A DNA stretch of 64,000 nt from Bacteroidia bacterium (GTDB lineage: Bacteria > Bacteroidota > Bacteroidia > Cytophagales > Cyclobacteriaceae): contig JAUILA010000027.1 in assembly GCA_030432655.1 (NCBI GenBank), positions 1 through 64,000 on the forward strand, written 5' to 3'. The position numbers were made by a program, and so were the translations under genes. Within the stretch, counting starts at the first letter, position 1. Each line of letters opens with the position of its first letter. The notes beneath the pieces were generated by a model, which saw only the letters and a program-made list of their open reading frames with translations, was not told the origin of the DNA and did no database searches. Positions 1-7,883 of the stretch are shown one piece after another.

Positions 1-1170
1 CAGCTTATTTATAATGCGGTAGCCGGCACCTGCCCGCAAGCCGGTGTAAAAATTTTCCGCGTCAAACTTTTCATCCGAAGTCTGAAGGTAGTGTAATCCA
101 AAGCCTCCCTGGACGTATCTTTTTTCCATCATACCGGGTGTCGTGGTACGGTTGTAATAGTATTTGTGAAATCCCGCCCCGTATTGACGCAGGTAATCCG
201 AACCGTGAACCGGCGAGAAGGAATATTCCAGCCGTGAAGTGAAGTAACGGTTGGAGCTCTGTCCTCTTACCGCGCCGTTTTTGAGTGTGCCTGTTTCCAT
301 GAAAATGTTATAATGAAAAAGCTCGCCGGCTGTTATGCCCAGGGAATGGAAAACGCCAATATTCAAAAGTCCGATCATGGTGCCATTCCGTTTATTGACA
401 GGAACGCCCCCGGAAGTGGCGATATTGATGATTCCGATTTGTGTTCCTCTTACCTTCCGTCCGATATTGATGAGACCGGCCTGGAAACCGTGCATATCTC
501 CTGAAATATTGATAAGTCCGAATTGTACCGCGGTGAGCTTTCCTTCCGGGTCCGTGTTTTTGCCTTCAATCAGTCCGGCTATATTCACCGGAGCCAGCTG
601 GAAACCAACCAGTCTGCCATTGGTCTCATTGATCAGCAGGCCGGCCTGTACCCCGTCAAAGGAATGTTGTACCCAGTTATAGACCCCGGTCTGGTTTCCG
701 AATCCAAACCCTGAAGCGCGGTTCATAAGTCCTAACTGGACTCCTTGCAGATTTTTTCCCCGGTTATACATCCCGGCCACCTGGGCGCCAAATACATTGT
801 CACGGACGTTATTGAAAATTCCGGCCACCTGAATCCCGGTCAGACTGGCCTCTCCCGCAGATTCTGTAAAAGGGCTTAGTTCATAATTGATCCCTGTGCT
901 GTTTCCGATCCCGGAAAGCTGGATACCCCGGGTGTCCGATACATTAGCGGCTGAAATCAGCGAAAATTCAAGTCCGCGTATGGCGTAGCTGTATCCGCTG
1001 GTCAGGTTGAAGGCAAAATTGCTCCGGTATAATCCTGGTTTCAGTCCGCCCGTCCCCAGGCCGGGTGCCAGGCTCACTATGAATGTCCGGGTCACAAGTC
1101 GTTGCTTTTCCGGTTGTGCCCCGAGCGGTCCGGACAACAGAAACAGGAAAATCAGAAGGTAGCGTTTCAA
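1..1170 (-). CDS. LA_2272-type surface-repeat protein, 3' end outside window
   Basis: An open frame of 390 codons without a stop runs off the left edge. The only sensible start is TTG at 1170, followed by a typical signal peptide (KRYLLIFLFLLSGPLGAQ). From about residue 80 to 280 the protein is built of short repeats of the form G-x-Q-x-(A/S)-G-(I/L)-x-N, for example GIQLSGIGN, GIQVAGIFN, GFQAGLINIG and GTQIGIINI. This is the pattern of the LA_2272 surface-repeat family, which probably forms a stacked beta solenoid. After it come aromatic and charged beta strands resembling an outer-membrane or surface domain. A paralogue lies at 40938-42215. Location (envelope) is inferred from the leader and repeats; no biochemical role is known to me. 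The TTG start is less certain than the frame. Confidence 0.75.
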   Translation of the reverse strand, partial: MKRYLLIFLFLLSGPLGAQPEKQRLVTRTFIVSLAPGLGTGGLKPGLYRSNFAFNLTSGYSYAIRGLEFSLISAANVSDTRGIQLSGIGNSTGINYELSPFTESAGEASLTGIQVAGIFNNVRDNVFGAQVAGMYNRGKNLQGVQLGLMNRASGFGFGNQTGVYNWVQHSFDGVQAGLLINETNGRLVGFQLAPVNIAGLIEGKNTDPEGKLTAVQFGLINISGDMHGFQAGLINIGRKVRGTQIGIINIATSGGVPVNKRNGTMIGLLNIGVFHSLGITAGELFHYNIFMETGTLKNGAVRGQSSNRYFTSRLEYSFSPVHGSDYLRQYGAGFHKYYYNRTTTPGMMEKRYVQGGFGLHYLQTSDEKFDAENFYTGLRAGAGYRIINKL

Positions 1171-1196
1171 GCTTAATTATTTTACCTGTGACCCGA

Positions 1197-1228
1197 TTGC
1201 CTACCCCTTCGTCCGTAAGGTAGCTTTA
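1197..1228 (+). promoter_or_regulatory. Candidate Bacteroidota promoter upstream of amidohydrolase
   Basis: TTG at 1197-1199 is separated by 21 nt from TAGCTTTA at 1221-1228, which matches the TAnnTTTG -7 consensus at seven of eight positions. It would give a leader of about 90 nt before the ATG at 1323. Moderate match only. Confidence 0.35.
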
Positions 1229-1322
1229 GAACGGAGTAATGCGATGTAAATTGTCCGGACTACCGCATGTATAATATCAGAAGTATTGCTTGGACGATAT
1301 CCTTCCCCATGAGTAAGTTTAG

Positions 1323-2921
1323 ATGAATAATTTATCCAACATGAAAAAATTCCTGATCCTGGCTTGTATAGTTTTATTGTCTCATCCGGCCCTTACGCAG
1401 ATTGAAGCTGCCCCCGACCGCGCGGAGGGTGACGGACCCTGGCCGCAGCTGATCATTCGTGGAGTGACGCTGATCAACGGTAATGGGGCGCCCCCTACCG
1501 GACCAGTGGATATCGTGGTGGAAAATGACCGGATCAGGGAAGTAAAAGTGGTGGGGTATCCTGGCGTGGAAATTAACCCTGACCGCAGACCTCAGCTGAA
1601 AGAAGGGGGTAAGGAGCTGGATGCCACCGGGATGTACCTGATGCCCGGGTTTATTGATATGCACGGTCACATCGGCGGGACCTCCCAGGGAACACCAGCA
1701 GAATATGTATTCAAACTCTGGATGGCGCACGGGATCACCACCATTCGTGATCCGTCGGCGGGCAACGGACTGGAGTGGGTACTGGATCACAAGCAGAAAA
1801 GTGATGAAAATACGATTACTGCCCCCCGGATATTCGCTTATACGGCGTTCGGACAAGGCAGTGCCTCCGGGATAAATTCTCCTGAGCAGGCACGTGAATG
1901 GGTCCGGCAAAATGCAGAAGAAGGCGCAGATGGCATTAAGTTTTTTGGAGCCCCGCCTGAGATCATGCAGGCGGCCCTGGAGGAGAATAAAAAACTGGGA
2001 CTTCGCTCTGCCTGTCACCACGCCCAGATGTCGGTGGCAAAGTGGAATGTCCTGAGCAGTGCCCGGGCCGGGCTGACTTCCATGGAACACTGGTATGGGT
2101 TGCCGGAAGCTCTCTTCACCGACCGGACGGTGCAGGACTATCCGCTTGATTATAATTACAATAACGAACAGGACCGTTTCGGGGAAGCCGGCCGGTTATG
2201 GGAGCAGGCAGCCGCACCATATTCTCCAAAATGGAATGAGGTGATGAATGAATTGCTAGAGCTGGATTTCACTATTGATCCGACGTTCAATATTTATGAA
2301 GCCAGCCGGGACCTGATGCGCACCCGCCGGGCGGAATGGCACGATGATTACACCCTGCCGAGTCTATGGAAATTTTACCAGCCGAGTAAGATTTCCCATG
2401 GGTCGTACTGGCATTTCTGGGGTACTGAACAGGAAATAGACTGGAAAAAGAATTACCAGCTTTGGATGACCTTCATTAATGAATACAAGAATCGCGGAGG
2501 ACGGGTGACGACCGGTTCAGATTCCGGGTTCATTTTTCAGCTGTACGGATTTGCGTATATCCGGGAGCTCGAGCTTCTGCGGGAAGCAGGCTTTCACCCG
2601 CTGGAAGTGATCATGTCGGCCACGCTTAACGGTGCGGAAGCCCTTGAGGCCTCGGCGGACCTGGGCTCGGTGGAAGTGGGTAAGCTTGCTGATTTTGTGA
2701 TCGTGGAGGAGAATCCGCTGGAGAATCTAAAGGTGCTCTATGGCACCGGAGCCATCAAACTGACTGATGATAATGAAGTGGTCAGGGTTGGGGGCGTAAA
2801 GTATACGATCAAGGACGGGATCGTTTATGATGCCAAAAAATTACTGCAGGATGTGAAGGATATGGTGGCGCAAGTGAAAGAGGAAACGGGGGAGGAGATC
2901 CGTCAGCCGGGAGTAAAATAA
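1323..2921 (+). CDS. Exported amidohydrolase-family metal-dependent hydrolase
   Basis: A 532-residue protein of the imidazolonepropionase-like amidohydrolase superfamily. A signal peptide is visible (from MKKFLILACIV, which is residue 7 and may be the true start at 1341). The N-terminal beta-sandwich part (VTLINGNG at about 49) leads into the metal motif DMHGHIGG with H114 and H116. IKFF near residue 205, HHAQ shortly after it, and TGSDSG near residue 399 fit the lysine, histidine and aspartate ligands of the TIM barrel. GKLADFVIVEENPL near the C terminus is the usual return to the small domain. The substrate cannot be named; cyclic amides or dipeptides are typical of the family. The aminosugar kinase gene starts 30 nt downstream, so the two may be co-transcribed. 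Confidence 0.85.
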   Translation: MNNLSNMKKFLILACIVLLSHPALTQIEAAPDRAEGDGPWPQLIIRGVTLINGNGAPPTGPVDIVVENDRIREVKVVGYPGVEINPDRRPQLKEGGKELDATGMYLMPGFIDMHGHIGGTSQGTPAEYVFKLWMAHGITTIRDPSAGNGLEWVLDHKQKSDENTITAPRIFAYTAFGQGSASGINSPEQAREWVRQNAEEGADGIKFFGAPPEIMQAALEENKKLGLRSACHHAQMSVAKWNVLSSARAGLTSMEHWYGLPEALFTDRTVQDYPLDYNYNNEQDRFGEAGRLWEQAAAPYSPKWNEVMNELLELDFTIDPTFNIYEASRDLMRTRRAEWHDDYTLPSLWKFYQPSKISHGSYWHFWGTEQEIDWKKNYQLWMTFINEYKNRGGRVTTGSDSGFIFQLYGFAYIRELELLREAGFHPLEVIMSATLNGAEALEASADLGSVEVGKLADFVIVEENPLENLKVLYGTGAIKLTDDNEVVRVGGVKYTIKDGIVYDAKKLLQDVKDMVAQVKEETGEEIRQPGVK

Positions 2922-2951
2922 TATGGGCCTTTCTGGTTACCTTCGCAGGTA

Positions 2952-3806
2952 ATGAAACTCATTGCGGACAGCGGCAGTTCAAAAACCGAATGGCGGGTTA
3001 TCGATGACCAGGGAAGCATTCACCAGGCACGAACACCAGGCCTGAATCCCTACCATATTTCGGATGAAAATATACGTAAGGAGTTATGGGAATCGCTTAT
3101 TCCCCGGCTGAAAGATAATGGACTGGATGCCAATCTGGTGAAAGAAGTGTTTTTTTATGGGTCAGGATGTGTTCCGGGTACCGCATCGGACCGGATGAAA
3201 GCTAATCTGGAGACAGTTTTCACTAAAGCGCAGGCAGAAATCAATGATGATTTACTGGCCGTAGCGCGGGGATTGTGCGGCCGGGAAAACGGAATCATTG
3301 CCATATTGGGTACCGGGGCGAATAGTGGTGTGTATGATGGCGAAAAGGTAACGGAAAAAATAAAAGCCCTGGGATACATCCTGGGCGATGAAGGCAGCGG
3401 GGCCTGGATAGGGAAGAACCTGCTGGCGCTTTACCTGCGTGGCGAACTCAACCCTTCACTTTCGGGATTTCTTGAAAAACGCCTCGGTCAGGATCAGGCG
3501 GATATTTTTGAGAAAGTGTACCGGACACCACATGCCAACCGCTACCTGGCAGGCTTTTCCCGCTTTGTATTTCAGCATATCCGGGAACCGCAAATGTACA
3601 AGCTGGTTTACGATGGGTTCCGGTATTTCATGGAACATAATATACTCAGGTACTCAGGATCATCCCAAATGCCTGTCCATTTCAGTGGCTCCGTAGCATT
3701 CTATTATTCGAATATACTCAGGCAGGTGGCTGCGGACCTGCAGATCAGAACAGGCCACGTGGTGGAAGGACCCATCGCCGGCCTGACATTATATCACAAA
3801 CAATAA
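2952..3806 (+). CDS. BadF/BadG-family N-acetylglucosamine (or MurNAc) kinase
   Basis: A 284-residue cytoplasmic sugar kinase of the ASKHA fold. The phosphate-1 motif is at residues 5-14 (ADSGSSKTEW), the phosphate-2 region is ILGTGANSG at 118-126, and LGDEGSGAWIG at 144-154 is the conserved glycine-rich block of BadF/BadG/BcrA/BcrD aminosugar kinases. Known relatives phosphorylate GlcNAc, and the clostridial MurK phosphorylates both MurNAc and GlcNAc. The next gene, 11 nt downstream, is the MurNAc-6-phosphate etherase, so recovery of cell-wall aminosugars is the likely job. Which of the two sugars is preferred cannot be decided from sequence alone. Confidence 0.88.
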   Translation: MKLIADSGSSKTEWRVIDDQGSIHQARTPGLNPYHISDENIRKELWESLIPRLKDNGLDANLVKEVFFYGSGCVPGTASDRMKANLETVFTKAQAEINDDLLAVARGLCGRENGIIAILGTGANSGVYDGEKVTEKIKALGYILGDEGSGAWIGKNLLALYLRGELNPSLSGFLEKRLGQDQADIFEKVYRTPHANRYLAGFSRFVFQHIREPQMYKLVYDGFRYFMEHNILRYSGSSQMPVHFSGSVAFYYSNILRQVAADLQIRTGHVVEGPIAGLTLYHKQ

Positions 3807-3817
3807 TTTCCGACATT

Positions 3818-4630
3818 ATGAACAGTATTACTGAATCTTCCTCACATTACGATAACCTGGAGAATATGCCGGTCAGGGAATTGCTGGAGAATATTAACCG
3901 GGAGGATAAAACGGTGCCCGATGCCATTGAAAAGGAGATTCCGCATATTGAAGAGCTGGTAAACGCAGTGGCCGAAAAAATGGAAAAAGGCGGACGCCTG
4001 TTCTATATCGGGGCCGGCACCAGTGGCCGCCTGGGTATTGTAGATGCTTCGGAAATACCACCAACCTATGGTATGCCGCACGGTCGGGTGATTGGTATAA
4101 TGGCCGGTGGGGACCAGGCTATCCGCAAGGCAGTGGAATTTGCGGAGGATGACGAAGACCAGGCATGGAAGGACTTACAGGAATTCTCCATCGGGAAGGA
4201 TGATGTGGTAATTGGCATTGCCGCGTCCGGGGGTACACCCTATGTTATCGGAGGCATACGTGATGCCCGGTCAAACGGCCTTGTCACAGGCTGTATTACC
4301 TGTAATCCGGGATCAGGACTGGCGGAAGCGGCAGAGTTTCCGGTCGAGGTGGTAGTCGGTCCGGAATTTGTTACCGGAAGTACGCGGATGAAAGCCGGAA
4401 CTGCCCAGAAGCTGGTGCTGAACATGCTTTCCACGGCTGTGATGATCAGGCTGGGTCGTGTTAAAGGTAATAAGATGGTGGACATGCAATTAAGTAACAA
4501 TAAATTGCGTGATCGGGGAACAAGAATGGTCATGGAAGCATTACAAATAAGGGCGGATGAAGCACGGGCTCTCCTTGAAAAACACGGATCGGTCAGGGCT
4601 GCTGTCGATTATTACCGTACAAATGCATGA
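3818..4630 (+). CDS. murQ: N-acetylmuramic acid 6-phosphate etherase
   Basis: Cleaves the lactyl ether of MurNAc-6-phosphate to give GlcNAc-6-phosphate and D-lactate, a step in peptidoglycan recycling. The 270-residue protein has the SIS fold: GAGTSGRLG at 65-73, followed by DASEIP with E79 in the place of the catalytic glutamate of E. coli MurQ, a second acidic stretch near 110-115, GIAASGGTPYVIGG near 133-146, and the family signature TGSTRMKAGTAQK at 187-199. It is slightly shorter than E. coli MurQ (298 residues) at the C terminus. It follows the sugar kinase by 11 nt and overlaps the next gene by 8 nt, so the three are very probably one operon. Confidence 0.95.
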   Translation: MNSITESSSHYDNLENMPVRELLENINREDKTVPDAIEKEIPHIEELVNAVAEKMEKGGRLFYIGAGTSGRLGIVDASEIPPTYGMPHGRVIGIMAGGDQAIRKAVEFAEDDEDQAWKDLQEFSIGKDDVVIGIAASGGTPYVIGGIRDARSNGLVTGCITCNPGSGLAEAAEFPVEVVVGPEFVTGSTRMKAGTAQKLVLNMLSTAVMIRLGRVKGNKMVDMQLSNNKLRDRGTRMVMEALQIRADEARALLEKHGSVRAAVDYYRTNA

Positions 4631-5192
4631 AATTGAACCATATTACCGCTGGCTGCAGTATTACAATCCTGCCGAGGATGATCTTTCCCCGTTTTTCGGG
4701 AAACAATATAACCATGACCTCTACAGTGATACCATTTACGGGTACTACATAGATCCTGCCTGGGATTTTATGGGTTCGGAAACGCTCTACATTAAAATTC
4801 TGTACACTGATTACGACCTTAGGTACACGGTAATCGAATTCATTGGAGAATGGAATGATGCGATCAATAACGACATTATGCATCTCAAGAGGAATATCGT
4901 AGAGCCTTTAACCCGGCAGGGTATCAACAAATTCATCCTTATCGGGGAAAATATCATGAATTTCCATGGATCAGATGACTGCTATTACGAAGAATGGTTT
5001 GAAGATGTGGAAGACGGCTGGATCGCTGCCATTAACTTTCCGGAATGGGTGCGTAATGAACAAATGCTGTTTGATATTGACACTTACATCAATATGGGGG
5101 GGACCCTGGAAATTGATAACTGGAGAACCATGAGTCCTCTGCAGTTTTATACGAAAGTGGAAAGTATGATCCAGCGCAGGATCGGTGCTTAG
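4623..5192 (+). CDS. Uncharacterised protein coupled to murQ
   Basis: I do not recognise a named family. The ATG at 4623 lies inside the last codons of murQ and overlaps it by 8 nt, which suggests translational coupling; an upstream in-frame start at 4557 would overlap murQ by 74 nt and is less likely. The product is 189 residues, acidic, rich in Tyr and Trp (YYRWLQYYNP at the N terminus, EEWFEDVEDGWIAAINFPEW in the middle) and has no signal peptide or membrane segment. Its position suggests a role linked to aminosugar recycling, but that is inference from operon position only. Its stop codon overlaps the stop of the convergent SprT-like gene. Confidence 0.75.
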   Translation: MHEIEPYYRWLQYYNPAEDDLSPFFGKQYNHDLYSDTIYGYYIDPAWDFMGSETLYIKILYTDYDLRYTVIEFIGEWNDAINNDIMHLKRNIVEPLTRQGINKFILIGENIMNFHGSDDCYYEEWFEDVEDGWIAAINFPEWVRNEQMLFDIDTYINMGGTLEIDNWRTMSPLQFYTKVESMIQRRIGA

Positions 5193-5797
5193 GATTTTTT
5201 CCTGACGGGTGCGTGCGCCGATATAAGATAAGATTTCCCTGAACGAACCTCCCGGCATACATATCTCGTTCGTTTCAAACCTCCTTTTTCAAACACCCTG
5301 TTGTGAAGTGCAAACAATTCTCCATGTCCGATATCCCTCAAAAGAGGAAGCGTTTCGTCATCATACGCCCGTAATGCGGTCATTAACGCCGGATCTGAAC
5401 AACTCGAAGCTGCAGGATTTTTAATATAAGAGGCAATAGGCCGGAGAAGGTCTTCGGGAAATACAGCAGGTGTCAACAGCGGACAGGTGATATCCCGGAA
5501 ATTCCGCTTCCATTCCGAACCATGCGGGCGCGCTTTACGTCCGTGCTTGCGAAACGTCAGGAGGTGCGCCACCTCATGAAGATAGGTTACCAGGAAGGAG
5601 TAGGGATTCAGGTCGTTATTTACCGTAATGAAATGCTGGCCGGTTGAAGGGACATAACGGTAATCCCCTAATTTAGAACGCCGTGGATTTTTAACCCTGA
5701 AAACGAAATTATTTCGTTCCCAAAGGTCAAAACAGTAATCCACGGCGTCCGGGGGCAAATGGCATTTCAATAAAGAAAGGACATTTGCACGGTTCAT
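5189..5797 (-). CDS. SprT-like zinc metalloprotease domain protein
   Basis: A 202-residue protein with the gluzincin motif HEVAH at 74-78 and a likely third ligand H93 in PHGSEWK, the arrangement seen in SprT/Spartan-like proteins. The C-terminal part (KRTRYVCREVRSG) resembles the zinc-ribbon region of SprT proteins but has lost most cysteines; only one Cys is visible there. There is no leader, so a cytoplasmic protein is expected. Eukaryotic Spartan acts on DNA-protein crosslinks, and a similar role here would be inference. The gene starts directly after the stop of the upstream lipoprotein gene (5798), so the two may share a transcript. Confidence 0.8.
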   Translation of the reverse strand: MNRANVLSLLKCHLPPDAVDYCFDLWERNNFVFRVKNPRRSKLGDYRYVPSTGQHFITVNNDLNPYSFLVTYLHEVAHLLTFRKHGRKARPHGSEWKRNFRDITCPLLTPAVFPEDLLRPIASYIKNPAASSCSDPALMTALRAYDDETLPLLRDIGHGELFALHNRVFEKGGLKRTRYVCREVRSGKSYLISAHAPVRKKS

Positions 5798-6106
5798 TTA
5801 TTGCTGAGTTGCTTCTTCAACTTCATCGGCTGCTTCTTCAGCAGCATCCTCAGTTTCGTCAGCAGCTTCTTCAACTGCATCAGCGGTTTCATCAGCTGCA
5901 TCCTCTACTGCTTCTTCAGTATCGGCTGCCGCTTCTTCAACTGCATCCTGAGTGTCCTGAGCAGCTTCTTCCACTGCGTCATTAGTTGCTTCAACCGCTT
6001 CTTCCGTTTCCTCGCCGGCTGCTTCAGCGGTCTCGCTGCCAGACTGGCTGCAGGATATTGCCATCATAGACAAAGCTACAATGCTTACATAAAATAAACG
6101 TTTCAT
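5798..6106 (-). CDS. Acidic hendecad-repeat lipoprotein (LEA-like)
   Basis: A 102-residue lipoprotein: leader MKRLFYVSIVALSMMAISC with the lipobox cysteine at residue 19. The mature part is almost entirely Ala, Glu, Asp, Val and Thr. From residue 44 to 98 it contains five 11-residue repeats of the type AVEEAADETED, which would form an amphipathic, highly acidic helix like those of LEA or apolipoprotein-type hendecad proteins. A shorter paralogue lies just upstream at 6207-6425. Both are probably anchored to an envelope membrane. A stress-protection or spacer role is speculation; composition alone cannot decide it. Confidence 0.75.
   Translation of the reverse strand: MKRLFYVSIVALSMMAISCSQSGSETAEAAGEETEEAVEATNDAVEEAAQDTQDAVEEAAADTEEAVEDAADETADAVEEAADETEDAAEEAADEVEEATQQ
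5813..5977 (-). repeat. Five tandem 33-bp repeats coding for hendecads
   Basis: The stretch coding for residues 44-98 of the lipoprotein consists of five 33-nt units, each encoding an AVEEAA-type 11-mer. The units are diverged at DNA level but keep the same register, pointing to expansion by tandem duplication within the gene. Confidence 0.65.
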
Positions 6107-6145
6107 AACAAAATACGTGTTTGGTTGATAAAAAATTAAAGGGTC

Positions 6146-6183
6146 AAAAATAGAAACAGGCTTCAGTAACCCGAAGCCTGTTC
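6146..6183 (-). terminator. Rho-independent terminator after 6207-6425 gene
   Basis: AACAGGCTTC (6155-6164) and GAAGCCTGTT (6173-6182) form a perfect 10-bp stem with an 8-nt loop. On the minus strand it is followed by a T-rich tract (TTTCTATTTTT), as expected for a terminator of the short lipoprotein gene. It separates the two acidic lipoprotein genes into different transcripts. Confidence 0.75.
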
Positions 6184-6206
6184 CGTTAAATGGTCGATAT
6201 CAGGGG

Positions 6207-6425
6207 TTACATTTCGTTATCTACCGAATCAACTGCTTCTTCCACCTCTTCAGCGGCCTCGTTTGCAGCGTCTTCAACGTCCTCAGCAGCCTCCTCCATA
6301 GAGTCACCAGCCTCCTCTACTGCATCTTCCGCGTCATCGGCGGCAGATTCGGTAGATGAACCTCCACATGAAATAATTGCCAGACTAAAAAACAAGATCA
6401 TTATAAATGAGAAAATTCGTTTCAT
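6207..6425 (-). CDS. Short acidic repeat lipoprotein, paralogue of 5798-6106
   Basis: A 72-residue protein with leader MKRIFSFIMILFFSLAIISC and lipobox cysteine at residue 20, then a Gly/Ser linker and an Ala/Glu/Asp-rich tail with 7- and 11-residue periodicity (AVEEAGDSMEE, AANEAAEEVEE). Leader and tail both resemble the 102-residue neighbour, so the pair arose by duplication. The mature chain is predicted to be one acidic amphipathic helix. It has its own hairpin terminator downstream and a palindrome in its upstream region (6469-6488). Function unknown. Confidence 0.7.
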   Translation of the reverse strand: MKRIFSFIMILFFSLAIISCGGSSTESAADDAEDAVEEAGDSMEEAAEDVEDAANEAAEEVEEAVDSVDNEM

Positions 6426-6468
6426 AATAGGTTAATAGTTAAGATTAGTGTTGAATTAATGTGCGAAT

Positions 6469-6488
6469 ATATACACAAAAGTGTATAT
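6469..6488. repeat. Perfect palindrome between der and lipoprotein gene
   Basis: ATATACAC-AAAA-GTGTATAT, perfect 8-bp arms with a 4-nt spacer, lying 10 nt downstream of the der stop and 43 nt upstream of the lipoprotein start. Neither strand has a T-run directly after it, so it fits a protein-binding site or weak terminator equally well. Confidence 0.45.
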
Positions 6489-6497
6489 CAATCAATT

Positions 6498-7802
6498 TTA
6501 TTTTTTTCTAAAGAATAAACGCACTGGTACTCCTTCGAATCCGAAATGCTTTCTTATCTTATTCTCCAGGAAACGTTCATAAGGAGCCTTAATGTACTGG
6601 GGCAGGTTGCAGAAAAAGGCAAAGGTCGGAACCTGTGAAGGTATTTGTGTGATGTATTTGATCTTAATGTACTTGCCCTTGATGGCCGGTGGCGGATTAT
6701 GCTCAATTTCCGGGAGAATGGTATCGTTCAGTTTACTCGTTGAGACTTTTTTCTCCTTGTTCTCGTATATGCCAATCGCCATTTCAACTGCCTGGAAAAT
6801 GCGTTGTTTTTTAATAACAGAAGTGAAAATCACCGGAATCCAGTCCATTTGGCCAAGTTTGGCGTAAACGCTTTTCTTATACTGATCTGCCGTTTTACTG
6901 TCTTTCTCGATCAGGTCCCACTTGTTGACCATGATCATGATTCCTTTATTATACTTGCTTGCCAGAGAAATGATACTCATGTCCTGGGCCTCAAGGCCAC
7001 GTTCAGCATCCAGGAGTATTATACAAACATCACTATCCTGCAGGGCCTGGATGGCGCGCAAGACCGAGTAGAATTCAATATCTTCCTTAACGCGTGATTT
7101 TTTTCGAATCCCGGCCGTATCAGTCAGAATAAAGTCTTTTCCATATAGTTTATAGCGGGTGTTTACCGCATCCCGTGTTGTTCCTGCCTCATCGGTAACG
7201 ATGGAGCGCTCCTTACCGAGCAGGGCATTCAGAAATGAAGATTTTCCGACATTCGGTCTTCCCAGGATAGCCAGTCGCGGAATTCCGGCGTCAGGATCTT
7301 CCTGTCCCTCGTCAAAATGAGTTACGATCTCATCCAGTAATTCCCCGGTTCCGCTGCCATTCGCCGCGCTGATCGGGTATACTTCACCCATTCCCAGCGC
7401 ATAGAATTCGGCAGACATATGTACACGTTCCGTGGTATCCGCCTTATTGGCTACTATATAAACAGGTTTATCAGAGGTTCGCAGTACACGGGCGAAGTCC
7501 TTGTCGAGATCAGTCAGCCCCGCAAAGCTGTCCACCATGAAGAGGATAACCGAACATTCTTCCAGGGCCACTTCCACCTGGCTGCGTATCTGGCTTTCAA
7601 ACTTATCTTCAGAGCCTGTAACGTATCCTCCGGTATCAATGACCGTGAAATGTTTGCCCGTCCATTCACCATAGCCATAATGCCTGTCGCGGGTAACACC
7701 CGGCTCATCATCCATGATGGCCTTGCGTTTTTCTATAAGGCGGTTAAAGAGGGTGGATTTGCCGACATTCGGCCTTCCTACAATTGCAACGATATTTGCC
7801 AC
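6498..7802 (-). CDS. der: Ribosome biogenesis GTPase Der (EngA)
   Basis: Double-GTPase protein required for 50S subunit maturation. The 434 residues match the family length. The first G domain has GRPNVGKS at 9-16, DTGG near 56 and NKAD at 119-122; the second has GRPNVGKS at 181-188, DTAG and NKWD; a KH-like domain occupies the C terminus (about 350-434). No key residue is missing. Era is encoded nearby on the same strand (8918-9832), with one convergent phosphoesterase gene between them; the two GTPase genes are often neighbours in this phylum. Confidence 0.97.
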   Translation of the reverse strand: MANIVAIVGRPNVGKSTLFNRLIEKRKAIMDDEPGVTRDRHYGYGEWTGKHFTVIDTGGYVTGSEDKFESQIRSQVEVALEECSVILFMVDSFAGLTDLDKDFARVLRTSDKPVYIVANKADTTERVHMSAEFYALGMGEVYPISAANGSGTGELLDEIVTHFDEGQEDPDAGIPRLAILGRPNVGKSSFLNALLGKERSIVTDEAGTTRDAVNTRYKLYGKDFILTDTAGIRKKSRVKEDIEFYSVLRAIQALQDSDVCIILLDAERGLEAQDMSIISLASKYNKGIMIMVNKWDLIEKDSKTADQYKKSVYAKLGQMDWIPVIFTSVIKKQRIFQAVEMAIGIYENKEKKVSTSKLNDTILPEIEHNPPPAIKGKYIKIKYITQIPSQVPTFAFFCNLPQYIKAPYERFLENKIRKHFGFEGVPVRLFFRKK

Positions 7803-7883
7803 GGGCTCAGAATTTTGGGCAAAGATAAAAGTTATTTGTCAACTGTCCCGATTTGAAGACAATAGCTCTATCTTTATTAATCA

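Noticed and set aside
1374-2090. Minus-strand frame of 238 codons inside the amidohydrolase gene
   Set aside because: Antisense to a well-supported enzyme, no recognisable domain.
5785-6097. Plus-strand Leu/Gln- and Cys/Phe-rich frames opposite the acidic lipoprotein
   Set aside because: They arise from the 33-bp repeats read on the other strand; low-complexity shadows.
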